From Syntrophaceae bacterium (GTDB taxonomy: Bacteria > Desulfobacterota > Syntrophia > Syntrophales > UBA2192), in assembly GCA_013177795.1 (NCBI GenBank), contig JABLXY010000001.1, positions 962,915 to 1,026,914 on the forward strand: a stretch of 64,000 bases of DNA. The letters run 5' to 3'. The notes under the pieces were generated by a model, which did no database searches, was not told the origin of the DNA, and worked only from the letters and a program-made list of their open reading frames with translations. This document shows, piece by piece, positions 52,904-61,835 of this stretch; within the stretch, counting starts at the first letter, position 1, and each line of letters begins with the position of its first letter. The translations under genes and the position numbers were made by a program.

Positions 52904-53893
52904 TCATGGGCCCACTCTCATCACGATCTTTCCGAAGTGCCGGTCCTCCTCCATCATCCGGTGGGCGGCCTGCACCTCCTCGAGGGGGAAGACCCTCTCG
53001 ATGAGGGGCACGATGGTCCTGTCGGCGAACTTCGGCAGGGCCCGGCGCGTGAACTCCGCCACGATCTCGCCCTTCTCGGAAACCGGTCGGGACCGCAGGA
53101 CCGAGCCGATGATCCGCTGGCGCTTCACCATCAAGAGGCCCAGGTTGAGCTCGGCCTTGATGCCGCTCGTCACGCCGATGAGAACCAGCCTGCCCGCATA
53201 GGCCAGCGAGTTCATGTTCGGCTCGAGGTACTTGGCCCCGATGTGGTCCAGGATCACGTCGACGCCCCGCTTGCCGGTGAAGGCCTTGACGGCCTCCGAA
53301 AAATCGGGGGTCTCCCTGTAATTGATGACCAGATCCACGCCCAGGGCCTTCACGCGGTCCATCTTCTCGGGCGACGCCGTCACGATGAGCTTCGTGTTCG
53401 GGACGAGGGCCCTGCAGAGCTGCACGGCCGCCGTGTTGACGCCGCCGCCGCCGCCGTGTAGCAGCGCAACCTGGTTGTCCCGCAGCTCCCCGAGGATGAA
53501 CACGTTCAGGAAGGCCGTGATGTAGGATTCGCAGACGCAGGCCGCCTCCTCGAAGCTCATGCTGTCGGGGATGCGCATGGGGTGGTTCGCGTAGGCCACG
53601 GCGTACTCGGCGTAGCCGCCTCCCCCCACGAGGGACATGACGCGGTCGCCCCGTTTCCAGCCGGTCACACCGGGCCCCGTCTCCTCGATGAGGCCCGCCA
53701 CCTCCAGGCCCAGGATGTCGGATTCCCCCGGCGGCGGCGGGTACTTCCCCTCCCTCTGGACCAGGTCGGGCCGGTTGACGGAGGTGGCCATGACGCGGAT
53801 GAGGACCTGGCCTTCCGCCGGCTGCGGCACGGGCACCTCGCCCACCCTCAGGACCTCGACACCCCCGAACCCTTCCATCAGGACCGCTTTCAT
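52904..53893 (-). CDS. NAD(P)H:quinone oxidoreductase (zeta-crystallin-like MDR)
   Basis: GGGAGGT precedes the start at 53893. The 329-residue protein is a zinc-less medium-chain dehydrogenase: VLRVGEVPVPQPAEGQVLIRV, NRPDLVQREGKYPPPPGESD, and the nucleotide site ALLHGGGGGVNTAAVQLCRAL. QOR proteins reduce quinones with NADPH. Here the Gly-rich loop is GGGGGVNTAA rather than AAAGGVG, but the fold is retained. Gene runs away from the transporter by 37 bp and may share its transcript. Confidence 0.9.
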   Translation of the reverse strand: MKAVLMEGFGGVEVLRVGEVPVPQPAEGQVLIRVMATSVNRPDLVQREGKYPPPPGESDILGLEVAGLIEETGPGVTGWKRGDRVMSLVGGGGYAEYAVAYANHPMRIPDSMSFEEAACVCESYITAFLNVFILGELRDNQVALLHGGGGGVNTAAVQLCRALVPNTKLIVTASPEKMDRVKALGVDLVINYRETPDFSEAVKAFTGKRGVDVILDHIGAKYLEPNMNSLAYAGRLVLIGVTSGIKAELNLGLLMVKRQRIIGSVLRSRPVSEKGEIVAEFTRRALPKFADRTIVPLIERVFPLEEVQAAHRMMEEDRHFGKIVMRVGP

Positions 53894-54178
53894 GGAACCT
53901 CCCCGCATGCAGGCACAACGGGACCGCCCTCCCGCTCCGCGTTTTGCCGTTTGTGATTTCTACCAAGGATACCCACGCCGCAAACAGGAGTCAACGGGAT
54001 TGTACGCTGCGCCCGCAAGGCGACGCACATCGTGTTGAAAACGCGTCGTGCCTGGAGAGATTCCAGGCGGAGCGGCATCCGCAGCGGAAAAGGGTCGACG
54101 CCGCGGGAGGCTCCGGCTGTGCCCATTTCGAGGGAGGGCATGGCCGTTGCCGATCGTCGGGCGGGACGCTGATAACGG

Positions 54179-54207
54179 TTGACGGAGTGCCCGCCCTGCA
54201 TTAGATT
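54179..54207 (+). promoter_or_regulatory. Sigma70-type promoter
   Basis: TTGACG (54179-54184), 17 bp, TAGATT (54202-54207), about 50 bp before the metallo-beta-lactamase fold gene at 54259. Nothing else was found in 53894-54258. Confidence 0.65.
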
Positions 54208-54258
54208 ACGGGCACGCCTGGCAAACCGGGGGCAGGACACGAAGACAGGCATCGGCCC

Positions 54259-55176
54259 ATGGACATCATCGAGCCCCGAGAAAACCTCAAGCTGATCGAT
54301 CTCGAGCAGCCACGCCGGGGCTTCAGCCGGTTCATCTCCAGCTGGCTCCTGCAGGCGCAGGGGCTGAACATCCTCGTCGATCCCGGCCCCGCAGCCACGA
54401 TCCCCGACTTGACCCGGGCCCTCGCCGGGCTGGGCGTGCGGCGGCTCGATTGGGTCCTCCTCACCCACGTTCACCTCGATCACGGGGGAGGCACGGCGGA
54501 GCTTCTGGACGCCTACCCGTGCACGCCCGTTCTTTGCCACCCGCGCGGCATGGAACACCTGGCAAACCCCGGGAGGCTCTGGGACGTCTCCCTGAGGAAC
54601 CTGGGCCCCATAGCCGAGATGTACGGCAGGCCGAGGCCGGTCCCCAAGGAATGCCTCCACTTCCAGGAGCGGCTCGATGCCGGCGGGGTCCTCATCGAAT
54701 GCCACGACACCCCGGGGCACGCCCCCCACCACCTCGCCTTCAAGATCGGCGACATCGTCTTTGCGGGAGAGGCGGCCGGCATCTTCCTGGAGACGGGCGA
54801 CGGGTTCTACCTTCGCGTCGGCGCCCCCCCGGGCGGATTTCACTATCCGGCCTACCGGCGGTCGCTGGACACCATTGCCTCCCTCGACGCGTCCCTGCTG
54901 TGCTTTGCCCACTGGGGCTGCAGCCGTCAATACAGGGCGGTCATGAAGACGGCCATCGAGCAGGCCGATTTGTGGATGGAATTATCGGTGAAACACGCGG
55001 CAGCGGAGGACGGAACCTTCGAAAAGAGGGTGCTGGAGGAGCTTCTCGAGAAGGACCCGGGGCTGGCGAGGCTTTCGAGCCTCCCCGACGAGGTCCGCAA
55101 CCGGGAACGAACGGTCCTACCCATCAGCATCGCGGGGATGAAGCGTCATGCGGTGAACGTGCAGCGGCCGGGGTGA
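54259..55176 (+). CDS. Metallo-beta-lactamase fold hydrolase
   Basis: This 305-residue cytosolic protein has LDWVLLTHVHLDHGGGTAEL as the HxHxDH motif, DTPGHAPHHLAFKIGDIVF as the next metal ligands with the bridging position in FAGEAA, and LCFAHWGCSRQY near residue 216 as the final His. The C-terminal 80 residues are helical and acidic. The usual bridging GD is GE in FAGEA, a departure from the family norm. The substrate is unknown. Confidence 0.82.
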   Translation: MDIIEPRENLKLIDLEQPRRGFSRFISSWLLQAQGLNILVDPGPAATIPDLTRALAGLGVRRLDWVLLTHVHLDHGGGTAELLDAYPCTPVLCHPRGMEHLANPGRLWDVSLRNLGPIAEMYGRPRPVPKECLHFQERLDAGGVLIECHDTPGHAPHHLAFKIGDIVFAGEAAGIFLETGDGFYLRVGAPPGGFHYPAYRRSLDTIASLDASLLCFAHWGCSRQYRAVMKTAIEQADLWMELSVKHAAAEDGTFEKRVLEELLEKDPGLARLSSLPDEVRNRERTVLPISIAGMKRHAVNVQRPG

Positions 55177-55188
55177 GGGCCAAAACGG

Positions 55189-55602
55189 TCATCCCTCGTC
55201 GAGATCCGCGAGGAGTTCCTCGCCGGCCTTGATCGGCCGGCTGAAATACCACCAGTTCTTTCGTTCCGTCCACCCCTCCTGGCGGGCCGTCTCTTCACCC
55301 CAAAGGCACCGTCCCGACGGCTTGAGGAGCGCGCGCATATCCGCATCGGCCTTCCGGACACGGGCCAGGACGATCTTTTTCTCCTGTGCCGGGGCGACGG
55401 CGAGGGCCTCCTCGAGGAGTTGCCGGCCGTCCATGTCGTTCAAATAGTCGTCGAGCCCCAGACTGTAGCCCTCCCCGACGGACCGGACGACCTCCTCCCA
55501 GCCCTCCACGAGCCCCTGAAGCCCCCCGCGGACGACGTGCTCCGGGCAGCCTCGCCTTCTCAAAAACTCCCCGACGGGGTCTTTTTCTTTCATGTCATTC
55601 AT
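55189..55602 (-). CDS. Hypothetical acidic protein, possible immunity partner
   Basis: The 137-residue protein has no signal peptide and is acidic with Trp-rich C-terminal sequence (TERKNWWYFSRPIKAGEELL). It starts 45 bp after the lipoprotein at 55648-56103, whose C-terminus looks like a BECR-type toxin domain. Immunity genes are commonly placed directly downstream of such toxins, so that role is suggested by position only. The start may be the first or fourth codon (MNDM). Confidence 0.5.
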   Translation of the reverse strand: MNDMKEKDPVGEFLRRRGCPEHVVRGGLQGLVEGWEEVVRSVGEGYSLGLDDYLNDMDGRQLLEEALAVAPAQEKKIVLARVRKADADMRALLKPSGRCLWGEETARQEGWTERKNWWYFSRPIKAGEELLADLDEG

Positions 55603-55647
55603 TTGTCACCCATTCTCCCGCCATGCCATGATTTCAACGCCCCGGTC

Positions 55648-56103
55648 TCAATGCTTTCGCCGGAGCTGGCGATGATAGTACGCTTCCCCGTCGGCCGGCC
55701 TGAAGTACGTGCGGATGGTGCCGTCGCGGTTGAAGGCGATGAAATCCCCCGATTCGCGGTCGAACCGGGTCACCACCCCGTCGGGACGCACGGACTCCAG
55801 AACGGCCCCCCCTGCCGGCCTGTCCCGCAGTTCCTGGGCCTTTCGCAGGTACTGCTCGAGGGTGATCGCCCCGAACTCCCTTCCGTGCTTCCGGTAGTGA
55901 TCGAGCAGCTTCTGCTGGGAGGCAAACCCGACGTCGGGGCGAAGGACGACCGGCTGGGCCGCGGGCGGCCCGTCCGTGCCTTTCGCCTTGGGAACCTCCG
56001 TCTGGGGTGCCTGCGGGGAGCCGCAGGCAGCCGCAAGAAACACCAAAAAGAGAAGGGCTGCCGCGGCGAACCGGATTGCCCTTCCGGAAACTCCATCCTT
56101 CAT
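55648..56103 (-). CDS. Lipoprotein with a BECR-fold (RelE/EndoU-like) nuclease-type domain
   Basis: The start at 56103 opens a lipoprotein signal with lipobox LAAAC. After a Pro/Ala linker, residues 75-150 read KLLDHYRKHGREFGAITLEQ, then VLESVRPDGVVTRFDRESGD, then NRDGTIRTYFRPADGEAYYH. The HxxKHG, VxR and TYF-R/K motifs in this order resemble the barnase/EndoU/colicin-E5/RelE (BECR) RNase domains found at the end of polymorphic toxins. The lipoprotein setting is uncommon. An inactive envelope protein with the same fold is possible. Confidence 0.65.
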   Translation of the reverse strand: MKDGVSGRAIRFAAAALLFLVFLAAACGSPQAPQTEVPKAKGTDGPPAAQPVVLRPDVGFASQQKLLDHYRKHGREFGAITLEQYLRKAQELRDRPAGGAVLESVRPDGVVTRFDRESGDFIAFNRDGTIRTYFRPADGEAYYHRQLRRKH

Positions 56104-56277
56104 GCCTCGCCTCTCACCTCTGCATTCTCGCAGTTTTTTTATCACAGACCGGTTGGGCCGGGCGACCCTTTTTTCGACCGTCGAAACGGGTAAAATACCT
56201 GTTGCAACCCCTCCGGCAACCGCGCTATAGAAATCGCGGGAGCACCCCGATCAGCCATCATCGAAACGAGGTACAAC

Positions 56278-56577
56278 ATGACACGCAGAAGCCGGCAGGC
56301 CGGAATTTTCCTGGCCGTTTCACTGTGCCTTGCATGCCCCGCCGTTGCGCCGGCGCAAACGATGGGCCCCCCCGACGCGGTGCTCAGGGAAGCGTATCGC
56401 GAAATTTTGGCCCAGGCCGACAAGAACGGCGACGGCAGGCTCAGCATGAACGAGTGCCTCGCCATCTGGAAGGACAAGCAGAAGGGCGAGAAGGATTGCC
56501 GATACTGGGATGCCAACGGGGATGGCGTGATCACGGAGGATGAGTACGTGAAGCAGGTCCGGAAAATCATGCGGTAG
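56278..56577 (+). CDS. Exported EF-hand calcium-binding protein
   Basis: A Sec signal (AGIFLAVSLCLACPAVAPAQ) is followed by two EF-hands with complete loops: DKNGDGRLSMNE and DANGDGVITEDE, both with Asp/Asn/Asp and a terminal Glu. The 99-residue product is a typical small calmodulin-like bacterial protein. It may buffer or sense Ca2+ in the periplasm. The gene at 56655 follows after 77 bp on the same strand. Confidence 0.9.
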   Translation: MTRRSRQAGIFLAVSLCLACPAVAPAQTMGPPDAVLREAYREILAQADKNGDGRLSMNECLAIWKDKQKGEKDCRYWDANGDGVITEDEYVKQVRKIMR

Positions 56578-56654
56578 GGCCACCCGCGCCCGGCCCGCAA
56601 TGTCCCCGGGTGCTTTCGGGGACGAGACCCTCTGTTCGGGCGGAAGGAGAATGC

Positions 56655-57119
56655 ATGTACGGGATGAAATCCATGAGACGGTTCGGAGTCGCCGCGGCCC
56701 TGCTCGCTGCGGGAATCATGATTGCAGGCTGCGCCGCAACGATCAACCATGCCTATGACCCCGCCGCGAATTTCACGGGGCTCAAGAGCTACAACTGGGC
56801 CGCGGGAGGGACGGGTTCGGGGCGGGACCTCGTCGTGAAGAACGTCCAGTACCACGCCGACCGGGTCCTCGAGAAGAAGGGGTTCCGCAGGACCGCCGAG
56901 AACCCGGACATGCTGATCACGATCAGCTACGAAAACGAGATCGGCATCAGCGAGTACGGCTACCGGCTCCGGATGCTCACCCTCGCGATCCAGAAGGCCG
57001 ACGGCAGGCAGGCGATCTGGCGAGGCACGGCGACGGGGTCCATCAGCGCCGACGCGGGCTCGGGCGACTTGCAGAGCGCCGTGGAAGCAATCCTGAAGAG
57101 CTTTCCGCCGATGAAGTGA
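56655..57119 (+). CDS. DUF4136-family lipoprotein
   Basis: The ATG at 56655 follows GGAAGGAG. The 154-residue product has a lipobox (IAGC) and the DUF4136 body: YDPAANFTGLKSYNWA, YHADRVLEKKGFRRTAENPD and GRQAIWRGTATGSISA. The family is widespread and of unknown function. A terminator follows at 57174. Confidence 0.9.
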   Translation: MYGMKSMRRFGVAAALLAAGIMIAGCAATINHAYDPAANFTGLKSYNWAAGGTGSGRDLVVKNVQYHADRVLEKKGFRRTAENPDMLITISYENEIGISEYGYRLRMLTLAIQKADGRQAIWRGTATGSISADAGSGDLQSAVEAILKSFPPMK

Positions 57120-57173
57120 AAGAAGGGCCCAGGGACGGAAGAAGGCTTTAAAAGGACAACCGCAAGAGTAAAG

Positions 57174-57207
57174 GCGCCGCAGGCCATGCTTTCGGCGCAT
57201 TTTTTTG
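57174..57207 (+). terminator. Rho-independent terminator
   Basis: GCGCCG (57174-57179) pairs with CGGCGC (57193-57198), followed by ATTTTTTT. It ends the EF-hand/DUF4136 unit. Confidence 0.75.
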
Positions 57208-57268
57208 ACTGCACGGGAAACGCCCGGGCAGCACTGCACAGCCGGGGAACGGGAAGGGGTCACGGGTC

Positions 57269-57862
57269 ATGATCAGGGCGGTGATCTTCGACTGGGGGGG
57301 CGTGCTCATCGAGAACCCCACGGAGGGGATCCTCCGGCACAGCCGGGAAGTGCTCGGGATCGGCACCGGGTGCATGCTCGCGGCCTACCGCAAGCTCATC
57401 CCCTACTTCCAGGAGGGGAAGATCTCGGAGGAGGAGTTCTGGAAGGGGATCCGGAGACGGACGGGCGCGAAGGGGAAGATGCCCCCCTCGCTGTGGTTTG
57501 CGGCATTCGAAAAATCGTACGTGGAGAAGGGCGACGTCTTCGCCGTGGCCCTCGACCTGCATCGCCGCGGCTTCAGGACGGGGATCCTTTCGAACACGGA
57601 AAAGCCCGCGAGGCCATTCATGGACAGGGAGGCCTACCGGATCTTCGACCCCATCGTCCTCTCCTGGGAAGTGGGCTCATCCAAACCGCAGAGAAGGATC
57701 TTCGAGGTCCTGCTCGAAACCCTCGCCGTGCCCCCCGAAGAGGTCCTGCTCATCGACGATGTGGAGGCCAACATCGCCGCGGCAATAGACCTGGGCCTGC
57801 GGGGGCTGCTCTTCACCGACGCGCCGACGCTGCGCAAGGACCTCTTCGATCTTCTCTCTTAG
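57269..57862 (+). CDS. HAD-superfamily hydrolase
   Basis: The 197-residue product has HAD motif I as FDWGGVLIE, where the second Asp of DxD is Gly, motif II in ILSNTEKP, the motif III Lys in SKPQRRIFE and motif IV as LLIDDVEANI. The loss of the second Asp is usual for HAD-IA members related to epoxide hydrolase N-terminal and haloacid dehalogenase-like proteins. A phosphatase or dehalogenase role cannot be decided. Confidence 0.85.
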   Translation: MIRAVIFDWGGVLIENPTEGILRHSREVLGIGTGCMLAAYRKLIPYFQEGKISEEEFWKGIRRRTGAKGKMPPSLWFAAFEKSYVEKGDVFAVALDLHRRGFRTGILSNTEKPARPFMDREAYRIFDPIVLSWEVGSSKPQRRIFEVLLETLAVPPEEVLLIDDVEANIAAAIDLGLRGLLFTDAPTLRKDLFDLLS

Positions 57863-57941
57863 ATCCCCGGCCCCCCAGTCATGCACCGGAACGCCCGAGG
57901 CATTTCCTTCGGGGGACGAAGGGAAGGCCGTCAGCCTGTCT

Positions 57942-58238
57942 TCACCTTGCGAACATCGGCGGCACCCTCGCCGGATGGATCTCGATCCTTCTCCACACGT
58001 CCCCCGTCACGTAGGGTTCCGCTTTCAGCCAGGCATCGAGGTCCGCCCGGGACGGGAAATCAACGACGAGGACGGACCCGATCATCCGCTCGCGCTCGTC
58101 GAGGATGGCTGTCCCGTAAAGCGCTTTCCCCTCGGCCGCCATCTTCTGAATGCCCGCCAGGTGTGCCTCCCTGGCCGCCATCCGTCGCTCCGGCGCCTTT
58201 TCATCGGTCCCGTCGTACGCGATCACAAGAAACTGCAT
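57942..58238 (-). CDS. YciI-like protein
   Basis: This 98-residue protein has FLVIAYDGTD at the start, the REAHLAGIQKMAAEGKALYG helix with the family His, and FPSRADLDAWLKAEPYVTGDVW near the C-terminus, all typical of YciI. These dimeric alpha-beta proteins have a conserved His-Asp pair and unknown reaction. It is encoded downstream of the NUDIX gene on the same strand. Confidence 0.9.
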   Translation of the reverse strand: MQFLVIAYDGTDEKAPERRMAAREAHLAGIQKMAAEGKALYGTAILDERERMIGSVLVVDFPSRADLDAWLKAEPYVTGDVWRRIEIHPARVPPMFAR

Positions 58239-58317
58239 CAGTCCCCTCCTTGTCTGTATCCCCGGCCGGTGCTCCCCAGGCTCCGGGGCATGCCGTTTTC
58301 ACCTTCCTCGCTCAGGG

Positions 58318-58803
58318 TCAGACGCCCCGCTCCCCAAGGAGACCCTGCAGCTGCGCAAGCAGCGGCCTCTGCCCCTCGAGGATCTTCTCTTTCGCCCGTT
58401 CCAGGTCGAACCACCCCGCCCGGTCCACCTCGGGGTACTGCTGCCGCCTGCCGGACCGCGGCGGCCATTCCATCGAAAAGGTGTTGCTCCGAATCACCGC
58501 CGGGTCGCAGTCGCCCTCGACGGCCCAAGCATGGACGACTTTTCCGCTTCGCTGCCGCACCGGTTCGAGCTCGCGGAACTCCCCCTCCGGGCGAAAGCCC
58601 GTCTCCTCCTCGAATTCCCTGCGGGCCGCTTCGAGCGGGTCCTCGCCCTCCGCAATCTCGCCCTTGGGGATGGACCAAGCCCCTAGGTCTTTTTTGCTCC
58701 AGAAAGGGCCGCCGGGATGCACGAGGAACACCTCCACGGCCCTTCCCCGGAGGCGGTAGAGGAGCAGCCCCGCGCTTCGCCTCGCGACGGCTGCCCCGGT
58801 CAA
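58318..58803 (-). CDS. NUDIX hydrolase
   Basis: The NUDIX box GEIAEGEDPLEAARREFEEE is complete (Gx5Ex5[UA]xREx2EExGU, about residues 48-70), preceded by WSIPKG. At 161 residues this matches the MutT/DR1025-like ADP-ribose or dinucleoside polyphosphate hydrolases that contain SAGLLLYR at the start. The TTG start overlaps the upstream stop as TTGA, so it is coupled to the Cys-rich gene. Confidence 0.88.
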   Translation of the reverse strand: MTGAAVARRSAGLLLYRLRGRAVEVFLVHPGGPFWSKKDLGAWSIPKGEIAEGEDPLEAARREFEEETGFRPEGEFRELEPVRQRSGKVVHAWAVEGDCDPAVIRSNTFSMEWPPRSGRRQQYPEVDRAGWFDLERAKEKILEGQRPLLAQLQGLLGERGV

Positions 58804-59003
58804 ACCCGCTTCTCCATCACCAGCTTCGCGAAGTGCTCAAAGGAGCGGTTGTACGTCCTCTCGGCGTCTTTCGGGAAGCAGCAGCCGGGAAGCTGACGCT
58901 TCTTGACATGGTATTCGATACACTCGCAGCAGATCCCCTTGCGGGAGCACGGATCGTAGGAACAGGTACAGATTTTCAGGTTCTTCTCCTTCTTGCAGTC
59001 CAT
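58800..59003 (-). CDS. Small Cys-rich protein (DUF6485-like)
   Basis: The start at 59003 follows GGAGAT. The 67-residue protein has nine Cys including CTCSYDPCSRKGICCECIEY and LPGCCF, a pattern of small zinc-binding proteins seen in anaerobes. It is translationally coupled to the NUDIX hydrolase, so it may act with it. Function is unknown. Confidence 0.8.
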   Translation of the reverse strand: MDCKKEKNLKICTCSYDPCSRKGICCECIEYHVKKRQLPGCCFPKDAERTYNRSFEHFAKLVMEKRV

Positions 59004-59089
59004 GGCAATCTCCGGATCGCGCGGCATTCAGCAGCGCAGGTCTCTCCGTCACGATGTTCGAAGAGTTTATGCATTCGCCAATCGCCGGT

Positions 59090-59450
59090 CAAGGGTGAAT
59101 TGCCTCACCATCGCCCACTGCGGGCTCCCCATGGCCGGACAGTTCGTCTGCAGCCTCGACTGCGTCGATATCGCGACCACCTGGACCGAACAGCGGGCCC
59201 TCTGGGATCGCGGCGAGTTCCTCAACCGGCATCTCGTGCGCCACGTCACCGAACGCGTCCGGCCCGTTCAGTTCACCCGCAGCCGGGCCTGCCGAAAGGA
59301 CGAAACGCCCACATCGAACAGAAAAAATAGACCCGCATCCGCCCGTGGCTCGGCTATCAACGCTTCAATGACCCGGCTCTGGTCCCCTTGCTCAACGAGC
59401 TGTACCGCACCGAGTGGCGGCTCTTTCACAAATTCAAACCAAAATCGCCC
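59090..59450 (+). pseudogene. Remnant of an IS481-type integrase/transposase
   Basis: The conceptual sequence NCLTIAHCGLPMAGQFVCSL, then DIATTWTEQRALWDRG, then EFLNRHLVRHVTERVRPVQF, then FTRSRACRKDE matches the integrase catalytic core of IS481-like transposases. About 30 residues, including the DNGSEF part, are deleted between ALWDRG and EFLN. A frameshift follows, with the tail (AHIEQKK, stop, LGYQRFNDPALVPLLNELYR) in another frame. The remnant is not functional. 59451-59754 shows no gene. Confidence 0.8.
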
Positions 59451-59754
59451 TCGCCGCTCGGTTCTGGAATCTCAACCCCTTCGTGCTCAGGGGGGCCATG
59501 GATCGCAAGCGTGAAAAATCTTCGGCCTCTGCTATAAGCGGGCTCTCTCCCGTCAGCGATCTGTTCCCCCTCTCCGGTAACATTTATTCATGAGACATCG
59601 GGCACCTTGCAAAGATGCAAGAAGTGGATGTAAAATTCGCTCGACGGATCGGTCCGTGCGGCCGTGTTGGGGGCTCTTCCTGGAGCAACTCCGGTTCGAA
59701 CCCTGAAGTGGCGGGATCGCAGGGGAGGGGATCCTCCCGGCAGGAGGGACGCTC

Positions 59755-61290
59755 ATGGACGGTGCGGTCAGGCGTGCTTTCGGCGGGATCGGCTTGCTCG
59801 TGTTTCTGTTGTCCCTGGCGGCTTTTCACGCGCCGGAGGCGGCGGCCGATGAGGCCCCCGCCCTGGCGTTCGATTCACGGAACGACCGCCACTTGCTGGT
59901 CTTCGTCCGGCGCGACATCGGGTTGACAGCGCAGGTCTACGGGCAGCTCCGGCAATGTGACGGCACCGCCGTCGGCAGCGCCTTTGTTCTCTCCGAGGGT
60001 AATGCCGAAAAGCGCGCCCCTGCCGTCGCCTACGATGACGCCGAGGGGAGGTTTTTCGTCGTCTGGGAAGAGGGCCCCGCCGGCGCCGCCAACCTCTTCG
60101 GACGGCTCGTCCGTGCCGACGGGTCCCCTCTGGGTCCCATCTTGACCATCTCGAACGCGGACGGGGATCAGCGCAACCCGAAAGCGGTCTATGACAGTAC
60201 CAGCGGCAGATTCCTCGTCGTCTGGGGAGACAACCGAGGCGTCAACGGGTACGACATCTACGGCCAACTGGTGCGTGCGGACGGCACCCCGTATGGATCA
60301 AACTTCCCGATTTCAGAGAGTACAAACGACCAGCGGAACCCTTCGGTGGCTTACGACAGCGTGAGCCGGCAGTTCCTCGTCGCGTGGTCGGACGATCGAA
60401 GCGGTTCGTCTTCCGACATTTACGGTCAGCTTCTGGATGCGAACGGAACACCGAGCGGTTCCAACTTCATCATCTCCGACGCCGACGGCGACCAGCGGAA
60501 CCCTTCGGTGGCATACGACAGCGCGAGCCGGCAGTTCCTCGTCGCATGGTCGGACGATCGAAGCGGCTCGTCTTCCGACATTTACGGTCAGCTTCTGCGT
60601 GCGAACGGAACACCGAGCGGTTCCAACTTCATCATCTCCGACGCCACCGGCGGCCAAGGGAACCCCGTTGCGGTCTTTGACGGCATCAACCGAAGGTTCC
60701 TGGTCGCCTGGGAAGACAGCCGCAGTGGTTCGCGCGATATCTACGCCCGTTATGTAGGTGCAGACGGTTCGCCCAGCGGCGGCGACTTCGTCGTTTCGAG
60801 TGCCCCCTACGACCAGGTGAGTCCCGTCGCATCGTTCAACTCTCGTTCCGCCAACTTCCTCGTCGCCTATGAAACGAGCAGGCTGGAGGGGGACGTGCAG
60901 ATCTCCACTGTGAGCCTGGTTCTCGTGGGGCCTGCCTGCGTGGCGCCCGGGGGAGAGAGCGGCAGATGTTTCATCGCCACCGCTGCCTTTGGCAGCCCCC
61001 TGGATCCGCACGTCCGTGTGCTCCGTTCCTTCAGGGACAATTATCTCCTCACGAACGCCGCCGGCCGGCTGCTGGTCGGTCTTTACAACGGGGTATCCCC
61101 GCCGGTCGCCTCGTTCATCAGCCGGCACGAACCCGCAAAGGCGGCGGTCCGCTGGGCCCTGATCCTGATCGTCTATGCCCTGGAGTTCCCCGGTGAGGCC
61201 ATGCTCCTGCTTTTCGGTGGGATCATTGCACCTCTTGCAGCCTGCAGACTGCGGAAGGCAGGGCCTCCCCGGTGCACAAGGACCGGCTGA
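59755..61290 (+). CDS. Beta-propeller repeat protein with a C-terminal CFI-box sorting domain
   Basis: AGGAGGG precedes the ATG. After a Sec signal the 511-residue protein has about seven repeats of 54 residues, each with NPxVAYDS, SRQFLVAWSDDRSG and DIYGQLL. They form a propeller-like domain. The C-terminus starts with RCFIATAAFGSPLDPHVRVL and continues LRSFRDNYLLTNAAGRLL, the CFI-box, then ends with a hydrophobic stretch and basic tail (ALILIVYALEF to RLRKAG), a CTERM-like sorting signal. It is probably surface-exposed. Confidence 0.9.
   Translation: MDGAVRRAFGGIGLLVFLLSLAAFHAPEAAADEAPALAFDSRNDRHLLVFVRRDIGLTAQVYGQLRQCDGTAVGSAFVLSEGNAEKRAPAVAYDDAEGRFFVVWEEGPAGAANLFGRLVRADGSPLGPILTISNADGDQRNPKAVYDSTSGRFLVVWGDNRGVNGYDIYGQLVRADGTPYGSNFPISESTNDQRNPSVAYDSVSRQFLVAWSDDRSGSSSDIYGQLLDANGTPSGSNFIISDADGDQRNPSVAYDSASRQFLVAWSDDRSGSSSDIYGQLLRANGTPSGSNFIISDATGGQGNPVAVFDGINRRFLVAWEDSRSGSRDIYARYVGADGSPSGGDFVVSSAPYDQVSPVASFNSRSANFLVAYETSRLEGDVQISTVSLVLVGPACVAPGGESGRCFIATAAFGSPLDPHVRVLRSFRDNYLLTNAAGRLLVGLYNGVSPPVASFISRHEPAKAAVRWALILIVYALEFPGEAMLLLFGGIIAPLAACRLRKAGPPRCTRTG
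60340..60660 (+). repeat. Nearly identical 162-bp tandem repeat in the propeller gene
   Basis: GACGATCGAAGCGG occurs at 60391 and again at 60553, a period of 162 bp (54 codons). The copies differ at a few bases only, such as GATGCG versus CGTGCG, and so arose by recent duplication. Confidence 0.85.
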
Positions 61291-61800
61291 CTTTGAGAAG
61301 CGGCCCCCCCGCTGCCGATTCTGCATCAGCCTGGGTCCGGCTGGACGGGATCGAGTGCGTCTACCGGTGATGTAAACCCGTGACCCTCCGCTCAAAACGC
61401 AGGTCGTTGGACAGATCAATCTCAACACAGGACTGAAGTCAGCGGCCGACGGAGCGTGAATCGACGCACCCCGAGGCCGCTGCCCCTCCCGCCGATTCCA
61501 CCGGTAGGTTTCCACGGCCAAGGAATACCTGTATCTCGGTGACTGCCGCGTCGGCGATACCATGGTGTGAAGCCGCGGGGACCGCCACGGCTGCGCCTCC
61601 AGCATCGTCACCGGCCGGCTTCCCCTCGAGCTCTTGCACGACAACGCGGGCGACCCCTCGCCCCCTCCCTCACCTTCCGGTCCGCGACCCTCAAACGCAC
61701 AGCGGGGGCATTAGAGCCATTCGTGATTTCTCACCTGGCTGGCCTTTTTGTTTTTTCAAAGCGGCAAAATAGCGGTAAGAAGAAGGCAGAGAAAAGAAAA
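61291..61800. other. 510-bp stretch without a supportable gene
   Basis: No open frame here carries a recognisable domain or a good start. Short frames around 61440-61700 look like decayed or non-coding sequence. The terminator at 61801 marks the right end. Confidence 0.5.
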
Positions 61801-61833
61801 GGGTTACAGCGCATGGTCTGTAACCCTTTTTTT
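61801..61833 (-). terminator. Terminator of the tRNA-Arg transcript
   Basis: GGGTTACAG (61801-61809) and CTGTAACCC (61818-61826) form a perfect stem. On the minus strand it lies 10 nt past the tRNA and is followed by TTTTCTTTTC. Confidence 0.85.
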
Positions 61834-61835
61834 CT

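Noticed and set aside
59680..59720. A GGTTCGAACC sequence resembling a tRNA T-loop
   Set aside because: The flanking stem does not pair properly and no acceptor or anticodon arm surrounds it.
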